Positions 1 through 8,123 are shown, numbered from the stretch's first letter. The stretch is 15,919 nucleotides of DNA from Methyloceanibacter sp. (GCA_022865725.1 JALHTP010000301.1:1-15919); one strand, 5' to 3'. Numbers and translations are program-made. The notes: generated from the letters alone by a model not told the origin.

Positions 1-1
1 C

Positions 2-235
2 GCCGTGCTGACGCATGTGACGACCTTCCTCGCCATGTTGCCGTTCCTTTTCTTCGGTGGCGAGACGATCTTCGGGTTCGCGCTGGCCATGTGCTGGGGC
101 ATCGTCATCGGCGCCTATTCGTCGATCTTCGTGGCCTCGCCACTGCAACTCATTCTAGGCGTGAAGCGCGACGCGTTCAGCGCGGCTCCGGCGACGAGTG
201 CCAAGCAGAAGGGACCGGCAGCGGCCCGCGCGTGA
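2..235 (+). CDS. secF: Protein translocase subunit SecF, C-terminal end (partial at window edge)
   Basis: SecF works with SecD and YajC as the proton-driven accessory part of the SecYEG translocase in the inner membrane. Only about the last 77 residues are present; the gene begins before the window. The visible part is the conserved C-terminal membrane region: VTTFLAMLPFLFFGG, then GFALAMCWGIVIGAYSSIFV, matching the family signature of an FGG loop followed by GxxxGxYSSIFVA. A short Lys/Ala-rich cytoplasmic tail precedes the TGA at 233-235. The next gene on this strand starts close by or overlaps, so the two are probably co-transcribed. Identification is firm from the GAYSSIFV motif; the truncation is only the window edge. 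Confidence 0.93.
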   Translation, partial: AVLTHVTTFLAMLPFLFFGGETIFGFALAMCWGIVIGAYSSIFVASPLQLILGVKRDAFSAAPATSAKQKGPAAARA

Positions 236-260
236 TCTGACGGAGCGAGGCGAGCGGATC

Positions 261-1112
261 TTGCATGAGGCCGAGCGAGGCGACACCGTAAGACGCATCG
301 CGCGTGAGGGCGATCCCGATCGCGCCCTTGCCGCTCTGTTCGCGCCGCGCGAGCCGCGCGCCGATCTCTTTGCTCTTTATGCCTTCAATGTCGAGCTCGC
401 CCGCATCGCCGAGCAGGTGAGCGAGCCCGGGCTTGGAGCTATCCGCCTGCAGTGGTGGCGTGAGGCGGTCGAGCGCGCCGCGAAGGGCGAGGCCACCGGC
501 CATCCTGTCGCCGACGCGATCGGCGCCGCGCTCAAGCGGCGTAGGCTCACGCGTCGGCGCATCGAGGCCCTGATCGATGCGCGTAGCTTCGATGTCGAGA
601 CCAAGATCATGCCCGACTGGGCTTCGCTCGAGGCCTATCTTGCGGACACCGCGGGCGCGTTGTTCGCTCTCGGCGCCGAGTGCCTTGGCGCACGCGGTCC
701 GTCTCTTGAGCCCGCGTCGTCGCAAGCCGGGCTCGCTTATGGCCTGACCGGACTGATGCGGGCGTTGCCCGTGCACGCGGCGAGCGGGCGCGTCGATCTT
801 CCGGCCGACGCGCTCATCCGCCATGGGACCTCGCCCGAGAGCGTGCTTGCCGGAAAGACAAGCGACGGCCTTCTTGTTGTGCTGGCCGAGATGCGGCGGA
901 AGGCGAGGGATGCGCTTGATGCCGCGCGCCATCACGTCGCGCAGCTCGACGCACCGGCACAGACGGCCTTCCTGCCGCTTTGCCTGGTTAACCCTCATCT
1001 TGCGGCATTGGAGAAAAGCGGACGCGATCCTTTGCGGGAGATCGCCGGTATCAACCCGCTCACCCGGCTTTGGCGCATGGCGAGCTGGAACCCTAGCGGC
1101 CGGAGAAGCTGA
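261..1112 (+). CDS. Squalene/phytoene synthase family protein, NDUFAF6-like, probably non-catalytic
   Basis: About 283 residues with the all-alpha isoprenoid-synthase fold. The closest remembered pattern is NDUFAF6, the mitochondrial complex I assembly factor: LYAFNVELARI near the N-terminus, then IRLQWWREAVE, HPVADAI, a middle helix with ALIDARSFDVE, and a LxRALPVHAASGRVDLPAD segment. True squalene and phytoene synthases carry two DxxxD metal-binding motifs. Here the first reads NVELA and the second is only partly kept, so head-to-head prenyl transfer is unlikely. The frame is open from a GTG at 198, but that stretch overlaps secF and is Arg-rich and unlike the family. I prefer the TTG at 261, about 10 bases after GAGG; the start is uncertain. 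DUF4153 begins 2 bases after the stop, so they probably form one operon. A role in respiratory-complex assembly is inferred. Confidence 0.82.
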   Translation: MHEAERGDTVRRIAREGDPDRALAALFAPREPRADLFALYAFNVELARIAEQVSEPGLGAIRLQWWREAVERAAKGEATGHPVADAIGAALKRRRLTRRRIEALIDARSFDVETKIMPDWASLEAYLADTAGALFALGAECLGARGPSLEPASSQAGLAYGLTGLMRALPVHAASGRVDLPADALIRHGTSPESVLAGKTSDGLLVVLAEMRRKARDALDAARHHVAQLDAPAQTAFLPLCLVNPHLAALEKSGRDPLREIAGINPLTRLWRMASWNPSGRRS

Positions 1113-1114
1113 CG

Positions 1115-2917
1115 ATGGACGGACGGTCGTTCAAATCATGGTGGCGGCGCCGGCTCCCCGATATCAGCGCCGCCGCCTCGCGCTTTCCGCTTGCCGTCGC
1201 CATCGCCGCGGCGCCGACACTCTACAAGCTCGCCAACGACTTCGTCGGCGACACCGAGCTCCGGGTCCTCGGCGCTCTCGCCGCCTCGTTTCTTTCGGTC
1301 GTCTCCGTCGATCTCTATGTGGAATCGCGGAGGCGCTCTCTCGTCACGCGCATCGCCCTGTGGCTCGGCGGGGTTCTCCTGATCGCGCTGCTCTTCTGGC
1401 TTGCCTGGCAAATCTGGCTCAGCCCCCCGCTTTTCCTCATCGGCCTTCTCCTTCTCGTCGGCCTCGCGGCGCATCTTGGACGCGGCGAGAGCAACTCGGC
1501 CTTCTGGCTGTTCAATCACAGGCTCTGGCTCGGCGCGCTGCTCGCGGCTGTCGGCGCCGGCCTATTGGGTGCGGGGCTTTCCGTCATCCACGCGACGCTG
1601 AATCTCTTGTTTGGGCTCGGCCTGACCTCGCAATGGCACGACCATATCTGGACCGTGAGCCTTGGGCTGGTGGCGCCGGTGAGCTTCCTCGCCTTCGCGC
1701 CGCGGAGCTTCACCGACACGATCACTGAACGCGAGGAGCAGGACTTCACCATGCGTGCCGCCGCCGCGCTCGTGAGGTTCGTGCTGGTTCCGCTGCTCCT
1801 CGTCTACACCGCCATCCTCTATGCCTATGCCGTCAAGATCGCGCTCGTCTGGGAGCTGCCCAAGGGCACGCTCGGCGCCATGGTGGTGGGCTATCTGCTG
1901 GTCGGCGCGGCAACCCTTTTGCTCGGCTACCCGAGTCGCGAAACCGGCGGGCCGCTTGTCTGCCTCTTCTGGCGCTATTGGGTGTGGCTGACGGCGCTGC
2001 CCGTCGTGCTGCTCTTCATCGCGGTGTCGCGGCGCATCGCCGATTACGGCCTCACCGAGGAGCGCTACCTGATCGTGCTGATCGGCGTCTGGGCTGTGCT
2101 CCTCGCTGCGATCCGCATTGTTCGGGGCGGCGATTTCGACTTGCGGCTGCTGCCGGGCGTGCTCGCGCTGCTCCTGCTTGCCGCCTCGCTCGGACCTGGC
2201 GGCGCCATCGGCCTCTCGGTCATGAGCCAAAAGGCAGAGCTCGCCTCGATCCTTACCGCCAAGAACATGCTGGCCGACGGCAAGATCGTCGCAGGGCCCG
2301 GCGGGGAGAACCCCCTTGGTCGGGATGCCGCGCGGGTGCGGGGCATCGAATGGTATCTCAACAGCCACCACGCGCTCGGCGTGCTTGCGCCCTGGTTCGA
2401 AGGCCGGCCCGATAATCCCTTCGCCGAAAGCAAGACACCGGAGCAGACCGTGCGCGAGGTGCTCGCGGCGCTCGGCCTAAGCGCCGCTGCGGAAACCGGC
2501 TCAGGCGTCTACCTTACCTATTATTCCGATGCGCCGGTCGTCGTCGCCACGACCGGGGCGGCGCATGTCATCGGCCCAGTCGTGTTGCAAAGCCCCGGCG
2601 CAAATCCGGCCCCGATACCGCCTCAGACCATCGCCGTCGAAGGGCTCGGCAGCCTAAATATCGAGCTTGCCGACACTACGCTCACGGCGCGTTTGGAGAC
2701 TGGGGGCTGGGTCGAGTTCGACCTCCAGGCGGCGGTGAAGGAGGTGCACAATAGAGGCTGGCCGCGGATCGACGATCGTAGGCCTGTGGAGGTCAAAGGC
2801 TCGGGCAATGGCCTTGACGGCACGGTGCTGTTCGAGAATCTGAACGGCATTTATAGGAAGCCGAGTTTCGAACCCTCGCTCTTGCGCTTCTGGCTCGTGC
2901 TTGAACGCGCCGAGTAA
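1115..2917 (+). CDS. DUF4153 domain-containing integral membrane protein
   Basis: 600 residues. The first ~370 form about ten to twelve hydrophobic segments (for example residues 52-68, 83-118, 137-170, 180-195, 218-245, 254-271, 286-303, 318-335 and 345-368). The last ~230 (371-600) are soluble and probably lie outside the membrane. The segment SRRIADYGLTEERYL at about 305-319 is the hallmark YGLTExRY motif of DUF4153. The biochemical role of this family is not established. The ATG at 1115 has GGAG at 1102-1105 and sits 2 bases after the previous stop, so translation is likely coupled. The gene converges on trmFO with 3 bases between them. Family call firm; function unknown. Confidence 0.88.
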   Translation: MDGRSFKSWWRRRLPDISAAASRFPLAVAIAAAPTLYKLANDFVGDTELRVLGALAASFLSVVSVDLYVESRRRSLVTRIALWLGGVLLIALLFWLAWQIWLSPPLFLIGLLLLVGLAAHLGRGESNSAFWLFNHRLWLGALLAAVGAGLLGAGLSVIHATLNLLFGLGLTSQWHDHIWTVSLGLVAPVSFLAFAPRSFTDTITEREEQDFTMRAAAALVRFVLVPLLLVYTAILYAYAVKIALVWELPKGTLGAMVVGYLLVGAATLLLGYPSRETGGPLVCLFWRYWVWLTALPVVLLFIAVSRRIADYGLTEERYLIVLIGVWAVLLAAIRIVRGGDFDLRLLPGVLALLLLAASLGPGGAIGLSVMSQKAELASILTAKNMLADGKIVAGPGGENPLGRDAARVRGIEWYLNSHHALGVLAPWFEGRPDNPFAESKTPEQTVREVLAALGLSAAAETGSGVYLTYYSDAPVVVATTGAAHVIGPVVLQSPGANPAPIPPQTIAVEGLGSLNIELADTTLTARLETGGWVEFDLQAAVKEVHNRGWPRIDDRRPVEVKGSGNGLDGTVLFENLNGIYRKPSFEPSLLRFWLVLERAE

Positions 2918-2920
2918 GCG

Positions 2921-4327
2921 CTATTCTGCCGCGATCGAGGCCGGACGCTTTAGCCAGCCCTCGAGATCGGTCAGCGCGCGCACCGCAAGCGCGCGTTTCC
3001 TCTCGAAGCCCTTGCTGCTACGCGGGCCTTTCCCGCGCGGCGAGGAAGGCGCCGCGATCGGCGGGAACAGTCCGAAATTGACGTTCATCGGCTGGAAGCT
3101 TCGCGCAGACCCTTCGCCGTCCGCGCTCAGATGCCCGCCGGTGATGTGGCTGAGCAACGCGCCCAAGGACGTGGTCGGCGGCGGCGGAGAAAGCTTGCTC
3201 CCGTGCCGCTCGGAAGCGGCAAAGCGCCCGGCGATAAGCCCGATCGCCGCCGATTCCACATAGCCCTCGACGCCTGTGATCTGGCCGGCGAAGCGGAGCC
3301 GGGGATCGGCTTTCAGCCTGAGGGTCTCGTCGAGCAACTTCGGGCTGTTGAGGAAAGTGTTGCGATGCAGCCCGCCGAGTCTGGCGAACTCGGCCTGCTC
3401 GAGCCCGGGGATGGTCCGGAACACGCGCACCTGCTCGCCATGTTTGAGCTTGGTCTGGAACCCCACCATGTTCCACAGCGTGCCGAGCGCATTGTCCTGG
3501 CGGAGCTGCACCACGGCGTAAGGCTTCACGCCGGGCGGATGCGGGTTGGTGAGACCGACCGGCTTCATCGGTCCGTAGCGAAGCGTCTCCGGCCCTCTCT
3601 CGGCCATCACCTCGATGGGAAGGCAGCCTTCGAAATAGGGTGTCACCGCCTCGAACTCCTTGAAGACGGTCTTCTCGGCTTCAAGCAGCGCCGCGATGAA
3701 GGCTTCGTACTGGCTCCTGTCGAGCGGGCAGTTGATGTAATCGGCGCCGCCTCCGCCCGGACCTACTTTGTCGTAGCGCGACTGGCGCCAGCAGACCGCC
3801 ATGTCGATCGAGTCGTGATGCACGATGGGGGCGATGGCGTCGAAGAAGGCAAGCTCGGCTTCGCCCGTCAGCGCCTGGATCGCGCGCGCGAGCGCAAGCG
3901 AGGTGAGGGGGCCGGTGGCAACAATCACGCTGTCCCACGTGGCCGGCGGCAAGCCGCCGATCTCCTCCCGGGAGATCTCGATCTGCGGATGCGCTTCAAG
4001 GCTGCGCGTTACGTGCGCCGCGAAGCCCTCGCGGTCGACCGCCAGCGCGCCTCCGGCCGGCAGCTTGTTCGCGTCCGCCGCCGCCATGATCAGCGAGGAA
4101 GCGCGGCGCATCTCCTCATGCAGAAGGCCGACGGCATTGGTCTCCCATTCATCCGAGCGGAATGAGTTCGAGCAGACCAGTTCGGCGAGGGCGCCAGTCT
4201 TATGCGCCTCGGTTTGGCGCACCGGGCGCATCTCATGCAGCACCACCTTCACGCCGCTCTGGGCGATCTGCCAGGCTGCCTCGCTTCCCGCAAGTCCGCC
4301 GCCGATCACATGAACCTTGCCTACCAT
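2921..4327 (-). CDS. trmFO: Methylenetetrahydrofolate--tRNA-(uracil-5-)-methyltransferase TrmFO
   Basis: 468 residues. TrmFO makes 5-methyluridine at position 54 in the tRNA T-loop, using methylenetetrahydrofolate as carbon donor and FADH2 as reductant, in the cytoplasm. The Rossmann FAD motif IGGGLAGSEAAWQ begins at residue 8. ELVCSNSFRSDEW places a cysteine at residue 52 and EGCLPIEVMAERG one at 235. These correspond to the two functionally important cysteines known in the Bacillus enzyme (Cys53 and Cys226). Length is slightly above the usual ~435-450, from a basic Ser/Pro-rich C-terminal extension. The ATG at 4327 gives the expected N-terminus (MVGKVHVIGGG). It is transcribed alone on the minus strand and converges on the DUF4153 gene. 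Confidence 0.96.
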   Translation of the reverse strand: MVGKVHVIGGGLAGSEAAWQIAQSGVKVVLHEMRPVRQTEAHKTGALAELVCSNSFRSDEWETNAVGLLHEEMRRASSLIMAAADANKLPAGGALAVDREGFAAHVTRSLEAHPQIEISREEIGGLPPATWDSVIVATGPLTSLALARAIQALTGEAELAFFDAIAPIVHHDSIDMAVCWRQSRYDKVGPGGGGADYINCPLDRSQYEAFIAALLEAEKTVFKEFEAVTPYFEGCLPIEVMAERGPETLRYGPMKPVGLTNPHPPGVKPYAVVQLRQDNALGTLWNMVGFQTKLKHGEQVRVFRTIPGLEQAEFARLGGLHRNTFLNSPKLLDETLRLKADPRLRFAGQITGVEGYVESAAIGLIAGRFAASERHGSKLSPPPPTTSLGALLSHITGGHLSADGEGSARSFQPMNVNFGLFPPIAAPSSPRGKGPRSSKGFERKRALAVRALTDLEGWLKRPASIAAE

Positions 4328-4429
4328 TTCAGATAGCTAAGCCCCTCCGGCCTCCGCCTCAAGTCAACCAAAGCGGCCCGGTTATCCCCTTGGAACTGAC
4401 TATGAATTGAGCAAGATGATGAATTGGTG

Positions 4430-4458
4430 TTCAAAATGGCACAATCTTCGACTATGCT
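4430..4458 (+). promoter_or_regulatory. Possible sigma-70-type promoter for the DUF1097 gene
   Basis: The 242-base divergent gap between trmFO and the DUF1097 gene is more AT-rich than its surroundings. TTCAAA at 4430-4435 (4 of 6 to TTGACA) and TATGCT at 4453-4458 (4 of 6 to TATAAT) are 17 bases apart on the plus strand. The match is modest and other pairings are possible. I see no gene in 4328-4569. Confidence 0.25.
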
Positions 4459-4569
4459 TTCGAAGGGAGCCGAATCGACTTGGCAAGAATACGCGCTTCC
4501 GATCATTGAGCCGGTGGACCGCCGGCACTCCCGGCGCATCTGCCCGCTCTTACACCAAAGGGGGGTAGA

Positions 4570-5106
4570 ATGTCCTCGAATACAGCCTTAGCTATTAGTC
4601 TTGGTGTCCTCGGCGCGATTGCCACGTGGCTCTTCTTGGGGCCGCTCGGTGGCGCGCTTGCCATCTGGGCCGCGTTCATCGCCTGGGGCTGCTTCTTCCA
4701 TAGCGGCGGCAAAGAGTCCGGCCTGCAATCGACGATTCTCGCCGCCGCCGCCGGCGCCATCGTTGCCGGCATCACGCTCAAAGTGGCGGGAGCGAGCATC
4801 GGTGCCAGCCTCCCGGCGAATGTGTGGGTGGCCATCTGCGTGGGCCTCGGTGTCGCAGCCATGGTACTGCTCGCCAATGTGCCGCTGTTCGCGAGCATCC
4901 CCGCGCAGGTCTATGGCTTTGCCAGCACGGTCGCCTTGGCCCTACTTCCTGCGAGCCCAGGAAGTGTGACCGACGCCTCTCTGGCCAATCCAGTCGTCGT
5001 CATTATCCTCTCGATGATCGTCGGCGCGGTGTTCGGCTATGTCTCCGAGAAACTCGCCGGCATGCTGGCGGGCATGGGACACGGCGCACGCCACGCCAAG
5101 GCTTAA
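4570..5106 (+). CDS. DUF1097 domain-containing membrane protein
   Basis: 178 residues and strongly hydrophobic, with about five to six membrane segments (roughly residues 6-22, 26-42, 55-75, 85-105, 112-128 and 140-160) and a short basic tail (GHGARHAKA). The order of segments, the early WxAFIAWGCFFHSGG stretch with a CF near the second segment, and the closing VVVIILSMIVGAVFGYVSEKL match the DUF1097 family, to which E. coli YcdZ belongs. The function of that family is unknown. The start is decided by a very strong Shine-Dalgarno run, AAAGGGGGG, ending about 5 bases before the ATG. A rho-independent terminator follows at 5169-5209, so this looks like a single-gene transcript. Confidence 0.78.
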   Translation: MSSNTALAISLGVLGAIATWLFLGPLGGALAIWAAFIAWGCFFHSGGKESGLQSTILAAAAGAIVAGITLKVAGASIGASLPANVWVAICVGLGVAAMVLLANVPLFASIPAQVYGFASTVALALLPASPGSVTDASLANPVVVIILSMIVGAVFGYVSEKLAGMLAGMGHGARHAKA

Positions 5107-5168
5107 GCCAAGGCGACACACTTTGCGGCACGCGGGACAATCAGAGCCTCGCGGCCGACCAAGCTTGA

Positions 5169-5209
5169 AGAGGCGTGGCAGCCTGATCGGGTTGCCGCGC
5201 CTCTTTTTT
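5169..5209 (+). terminator. Rho-independent terminator after the DUF1097 gene
   Basis: AGAGGCGTGGCA pairs with TGCCGCGCCTCT (one G-U pair), extending inward by a wobble and two C-G pairs to about 15 base pairs around a 6-base loop. Six T residues follow at 5204-5209. The T-run is only on the plus strand, so it ends transcripts of the DUF1097 gene, 62 bases after its stop. It is the clearest intrinsic terminator in the window. It also argues that the next gene starts well downstream, not at the open frame beginning near 5208. Confidence 0.85.
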
Positions 5210-5435
5210 GCCCTTCACCAGCGTGGTCCATCCCGAACGCAATAACGACGAAAATGAGGCCGATCAGCGTGCCTGCGGTCGCTCCCGCCAACATGTAGAA
5301 ATTATCCCAGTCCCTCGCGCATGGGTGAATTTCAAAGCAACCCTTTTCGGGGACATGACTTGCACGCGCCTGATTGCGAGGGCAATCTCCCTCGTCTTCT
5401 TAGCTCCATTCGCCTTTTTCGGGGGACTTAAGCCC

Positions 5436-6251
5436 ATGGCTTCCGTCGCCGTTGTCTGGAAAGGCAACTGCCGCGACCCGCGCATCCGGCAACGGCTGTT
5501 CGTCTATCTGCAGCGCCTTGCGGCGCGCAGCGACGAATATCTGCGCCTGCGCCAGCCCGAGCGGCCGCGCATCCTGGATGTGATGAACCAGCAGCGTGGC
5601 GGGGTGCAGCGCGCGCGCGCCAATATCGAGAGCATCGACCAGGAGATCTCGGGCAAGATCCTTATCTCCACCTGGGTCAGTCCAACCCCCGACGCGCTGA
5701 TCGCAGCCGCGCGGGAAGCGGGCGTCACCCTCATCGAAGACCCCGAGGCGAAGGCCCCGCCGCTGATCGCGATCGAGAAGGCGCGGCTCCGCGGGCTGGA
5801 CTTCAAGCTGTTCGATCCACGCGGGCTCTATCCCGGCGCCGACCGCATGAGTTTCGTCTTTCTCCAATGCCCCGAGCATCCCTTTCTCGACGGGAGGCTG
5901 GTCGAAGTCGCAACCAGCGAAGATTGCGCGGCAAGCGGTGCCGCGGCGCTCCGTGGCGCGGACCTCTATCTCTGCGGCCCCAGCGTCCACCTCCGTCATT
6001 ACCTCGAGGACTGGACCGACTGCCTGTTCTCTTGGATGAAGTTCTTCTTCATCGGCGATCTCTGGTGGCATCGCTGGGAGGAGGAGGAAGGCTATGCCGA
6101 CTACCGGCAGGTGTTCGCGGATCTACAGGCCGACCGCGGCGCCGATGCCGCCGAGCAGTCGGCCTTCGATGCCGTGCTCGCGACCTTCGCCCAGCACGCC
6201 GAGCATTGGATCGACGAGGTCGAAGGCTGGGCCAAGACCGAGCAGGGCTAG
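5436..6251 (+). CDS. Hypothetical protein, not recognised
   Basis: 271 residues from the ATG at 5436, with GGGGG about 10 bases before. The open frame extends upstream to 5208, but that part runs into the terminator and has poor coding character; an ATG at 5355 lacks a well-placed ribosome site. I cannot assign a family. Visible features: a basic helical start (DPRIRQRLFVYLQRLAARSD), a region with alternating hydrophobic strands (KILISTWVSP, GVTLIEDPEA), a central GADLYLCGPSVHLRHYLED, an aromatic segment WMKFFFIGDLWWHRW at about residues 198-212 with an EEEE run straight after, and an acidic helical C-terminus. No signal peptide and no clear transmembrane helix, so probably cytoplasmic. Codon use looks like its neighbours. 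The remaining 5210-5435 shows no gene I trust. Confidence 0.7.
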   Translation: MASVAVVWKGNCRDPRIRQRLFVYLQRLAARSDEYLRLRQPERPRILDVMNQQRGGVQRARANIESIDQEISGKILISTWVSPTPDALIAAAREAGVTLIEDPEAKAPPLIAIEKARLRGLDFKLFDPRGLYPGADRMSFVFLQCPEHPFLDGRLVEVATSEDCAASGAAALRGADLYLCGPSVHLRHYLEDWTDCLFSWMKFFFIGDLWWHRWEEEEGYADYRQVFADLQADRGADAAEQSAFDAVLATFAQHAEHWIDEVEGWAKTEQG

Positions 6252-6319
6252 CGCCGCAACTCTTCGCGCAGCCGGTTCGGGTCATCGGGAATCAGCCCGA
6301 AAACAGCCGCAACCGCTGA

Positions 6320-6349
6320 TTGTCTTCTTACCCTGCACACGTTTATAAC
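6320..6349 (+). promoter_or_regulatory. Promoter candidate for the lysozyme gene
   Basis: TTGTCT at 6320-6325 (4 of 6 to the -35 consensus) and TATAAC at 6344-6349 (5 of 6 to the -10 consensus) are separated by 18 bases. They lie about 40 bases before the ATG at 6387, in the intergenic space after the unknown gene. This supports independent expression of the lysozyme. Confidence 0.5.
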
Positions 6350-6386
6350 TGAGGAGGCAACCAACCACCAGGTGGAGGGGCTTCCC

Positions 6387-7364
6387 ATGACCATCAACCG
6401 AGCTGGCTTGGATTTGATCAAGAGCTTCGAATCGCTGCGCCTGAGAGCCTATCGCGATCCCGTCGGAATCTGGACCGTCGGCTATGGCCATACCGGGCCT
6501 GATGTCTATCCTGGGCTCGAGATCTCCAAGGCTGAGGCGGAGCAGCTTCTCGCGGACGACTTGCGCGAAAGCGAGGATGGCGTTGGCGAGCAGGTCACGG
6601 TACCGCTGAATGACAACCAGTTTTCCGCCCTTGTCTCCTTTGCGTTTAACGCCGGCAACGGAGCCTTGAAGGGCTCGACCCTGCGCAGGAAGCTCAACAA
6701 GAAGGACTACAAAGGAGCCGCCGACGAATTTCGCAAATGGGTTTATGGCACCATTGGTGGCAGGAAGGTCCTCTTACCGGGACTTGTCCGCCGTCGGGCG
6801 CAGGAACGGAATCTCTTTCTCAATCTCCCAGTGGTGCTGGATGCAGCGCCGCGCATGGCCATCTCGGCCGGCCCGATCGCCGCGAGAACAGCGCTCATGG
6901 CCGCGCGGGATGCCTCCGGCGACTACGACACGGACTTCGCCGGTTATATTCAGTCGCTCGGCCTGAAATATTTCAAGCCCTACGAATTCCTGACCATGGG
7001 CCATCAACACTCCAACCCGGGTAGCCCAGCCTTCGGCCTCAATAAGAAGCCGCCACAGGACCTTTGGAAAAAGATCGGACCCACGGCGCACATCTTGGAC
7101 CGCGCTCGCGAGCTGTTGGGGGCTCCGATCATGACGCTGAGCGTCTACCGCAGCCCCGCATATAATCGGAAGATTGCCGGCGCCACACACAGCGAGCATA
7201 TGAATTTCACGGCAATCGATTTTCAGGTGAAGGCGAATTCGGGTCCGGCGGAATGGGCTGGGGTATTGCGCCAGATGCGTCAGTCCGGACTTTTCAAAGG
7301 TGGCATCGGCGTCTATCCGAGCTTCGTGCATGTGGACACGCGCGGCGTGAACGCAGACTGGTAG
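6387..7364 (+). CDS. Two-domain peptidoglycan hydrolase: GH24 lysozyme plus M15-type peptidase domain
   Basis: 325 residues. The N-terminal domain (about 1-147) is a T4/P22-type GH24 lysozyme: SFESLRLRAYRDPVGIWT followed by GYGHT. E15, D24 and T30 sit where the catalytic Glu-8-Asp-5-Thr triad falls in that family. The C-terminal domain (about 185-325) resembles the M15A peptidase group: SVYRSPAYNR, then H271 and D278 seven residues apart, then FVHVDTRG with H315, giving the expected His-Asp-His zinc set. It could therefore cut both glycan and peptide bonds in murein. There is no signal peptide, so export would need a holin-like or other route. The ATG at 6387 follows GGAGGGG by 6 bases; the GTG at 6372 lies inside that ribosome-site region and is rejected. 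No phage genes are adjacent. Domain calls are firm; the physiological role is unknown. Confidence 0.88.
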   Translation: MTINRAGLDLIKSFESLRLRAYRDPVGIWTVGYGHTGPDVYPGLEISKAEAEQLLADDLRESEDGVGEQVTVPLNDNQFSALVSFAFNAGNGALKGSTLRRKLNKKDYKGAADEFRKWVYGTIGGRKVLLPGLVRRRAQERNLFLNLPVVLDAAPRMAISAGPIAARTALMAARDASGDYDTDFAGYIQSLGLKYFKPYEFLTMGHQHSNPGSPAFGLNKKPPQDLWKKIGPTAHILDRARELLGAPIMTLSVYRSPAYNRKIAGATHSEHMNFTAIDFQVKANSGPAEWAGVLRQMRQSGLFKGGIGVYPSFVHVDTRGVNADW

Positions 7365-7505
7365 GGTGGCTAAGGCGCTTTGCCGAAGGCTTTGCGCAAC
7401 TCGGTGCCGTGTGGCGCCTTGGATTGTACCAACGCGATCGAGGGGGCATCATCTTGACGCCACAAGCGCCGTCTAATTGATGGCCGGTCCACGAAGGAGA
7501 ATCTG

Positions 7506-8123
7506 ATGGCGAAGCTCACGCTCTATCACGCCGCACCGTCGCGCTCCTCGATCGTCCGCTGGATGCTGGAGGAGCTTGGCGAGCCTTATGACATCCATCT
7601 TCTGAGCCTGGCAAAGGGCGAGCAGTCGGCCCCCGACTATCTTGCCGTCAATCCCATGGGCAAGGTGCCCGCGCTCAAGCACGGCGACGCCGTCATCACC
7701 GAGGCGGCCGCCATCTGCACCTATCTCGCCGACGAGTTCCCCCACGCGCGGCTGAATATCCCGGTCGGCGATCCGCGGCGTGGGCCATATCTCAAATGGC
7801 TGTTCTTCAGCCCGAGCTGCATCGAAGCCGCTGTCATGGATCGTGCCGCTCCGCGCAAGGAGGAGCCGCGCCGCAGCATGGTCGGCTACGGTGACTTTGA
7901 CACCGTCATGGATGTGGTGGCGAAGGCCGTGGCCAAAGGTCCCTACATCATGGGCGAGCAGTTCACCGCCGCCGATGTTGTGGTCGGCTCGATGCTGCGC
8001 TGGGGCATGATGTTCGATCTCTTGCCGAAGCGGCCGGAATTCGCCGCCTATGTCGGGCGGCTCGAGCAGCGGCCCGCCTTGCAGCGGGCCACCGCTCTTG
8101 ACCAGCAACTTGCCGCGGCCTAG
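7506..8123 (+). CDS. Glutathione S-transferase family protein
   Basis: 205 residues with the usual two-domain GST layout. The N-terminal thioredoxin-like domain (1-78) has LYHAAPSRSSIVRWMLEEL, where a serine near residue 12-15 would activate glutathione, the cis-proline in KVPAL (P55), and the glutathione gamma-glutamyl contact region ITEAAAI (E66). The C-terminal helical domain (about 90-205) has GPYIMGEQFTAADVVVGSML, the N-capping-box segment typical of GSTs. The substrate cannot be told. The ATG at 7506 follows GAAGGAG. Its stop codon shares four bases (CTAG) with the stop of the convergent DUF3175 gene. Confidence 0.92.
   Translation: MAKLTLYHAAPSRSSIVRWMLEELGEPYDIHLLSLAKGEQSAPDYLAVNPMGKVPALKHGDAVITEAAAICTYLADEFPHARLNIPVGDPRRGPYLKWLFFSPSCIEAAVMDRAAPRKEEPRRSMVGYGDFDTVMDVVAKAVAKGPYIMGEQFTAADVVVGSMLRWGMMFDLLPKRPEFAAYVGRLEQRPALQRATALDQQLAAA

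Noticed and set aside
177..998. Long minus-strand open frame (273 aa)
   Set aside because: It is antisense to the squalene/phytoene-synthase-like gene, Arg/Gly-rich with no family pattern; a by-product of high GC content.
1562..2371. Long minus-strand open frame (269 aa) under the DUF4153 gene
   Set aside because: Rich in His/Arg/Gln/Glu as expected for the antisense of a membrane-protein gene; no motif and no ribosome site.
3131..4165. 344-aa plus-strand frame opposite trmFO
   Set aside because: Antisense of a firmly identified gene; composition is that of a shadow frame.
7372..7420. AAGGCGC/GCGCCTT inverted repeat after the lysozyme gene
   Set aside because: The 35-base loop is long and no T-run follows, so I do not call a terminator.
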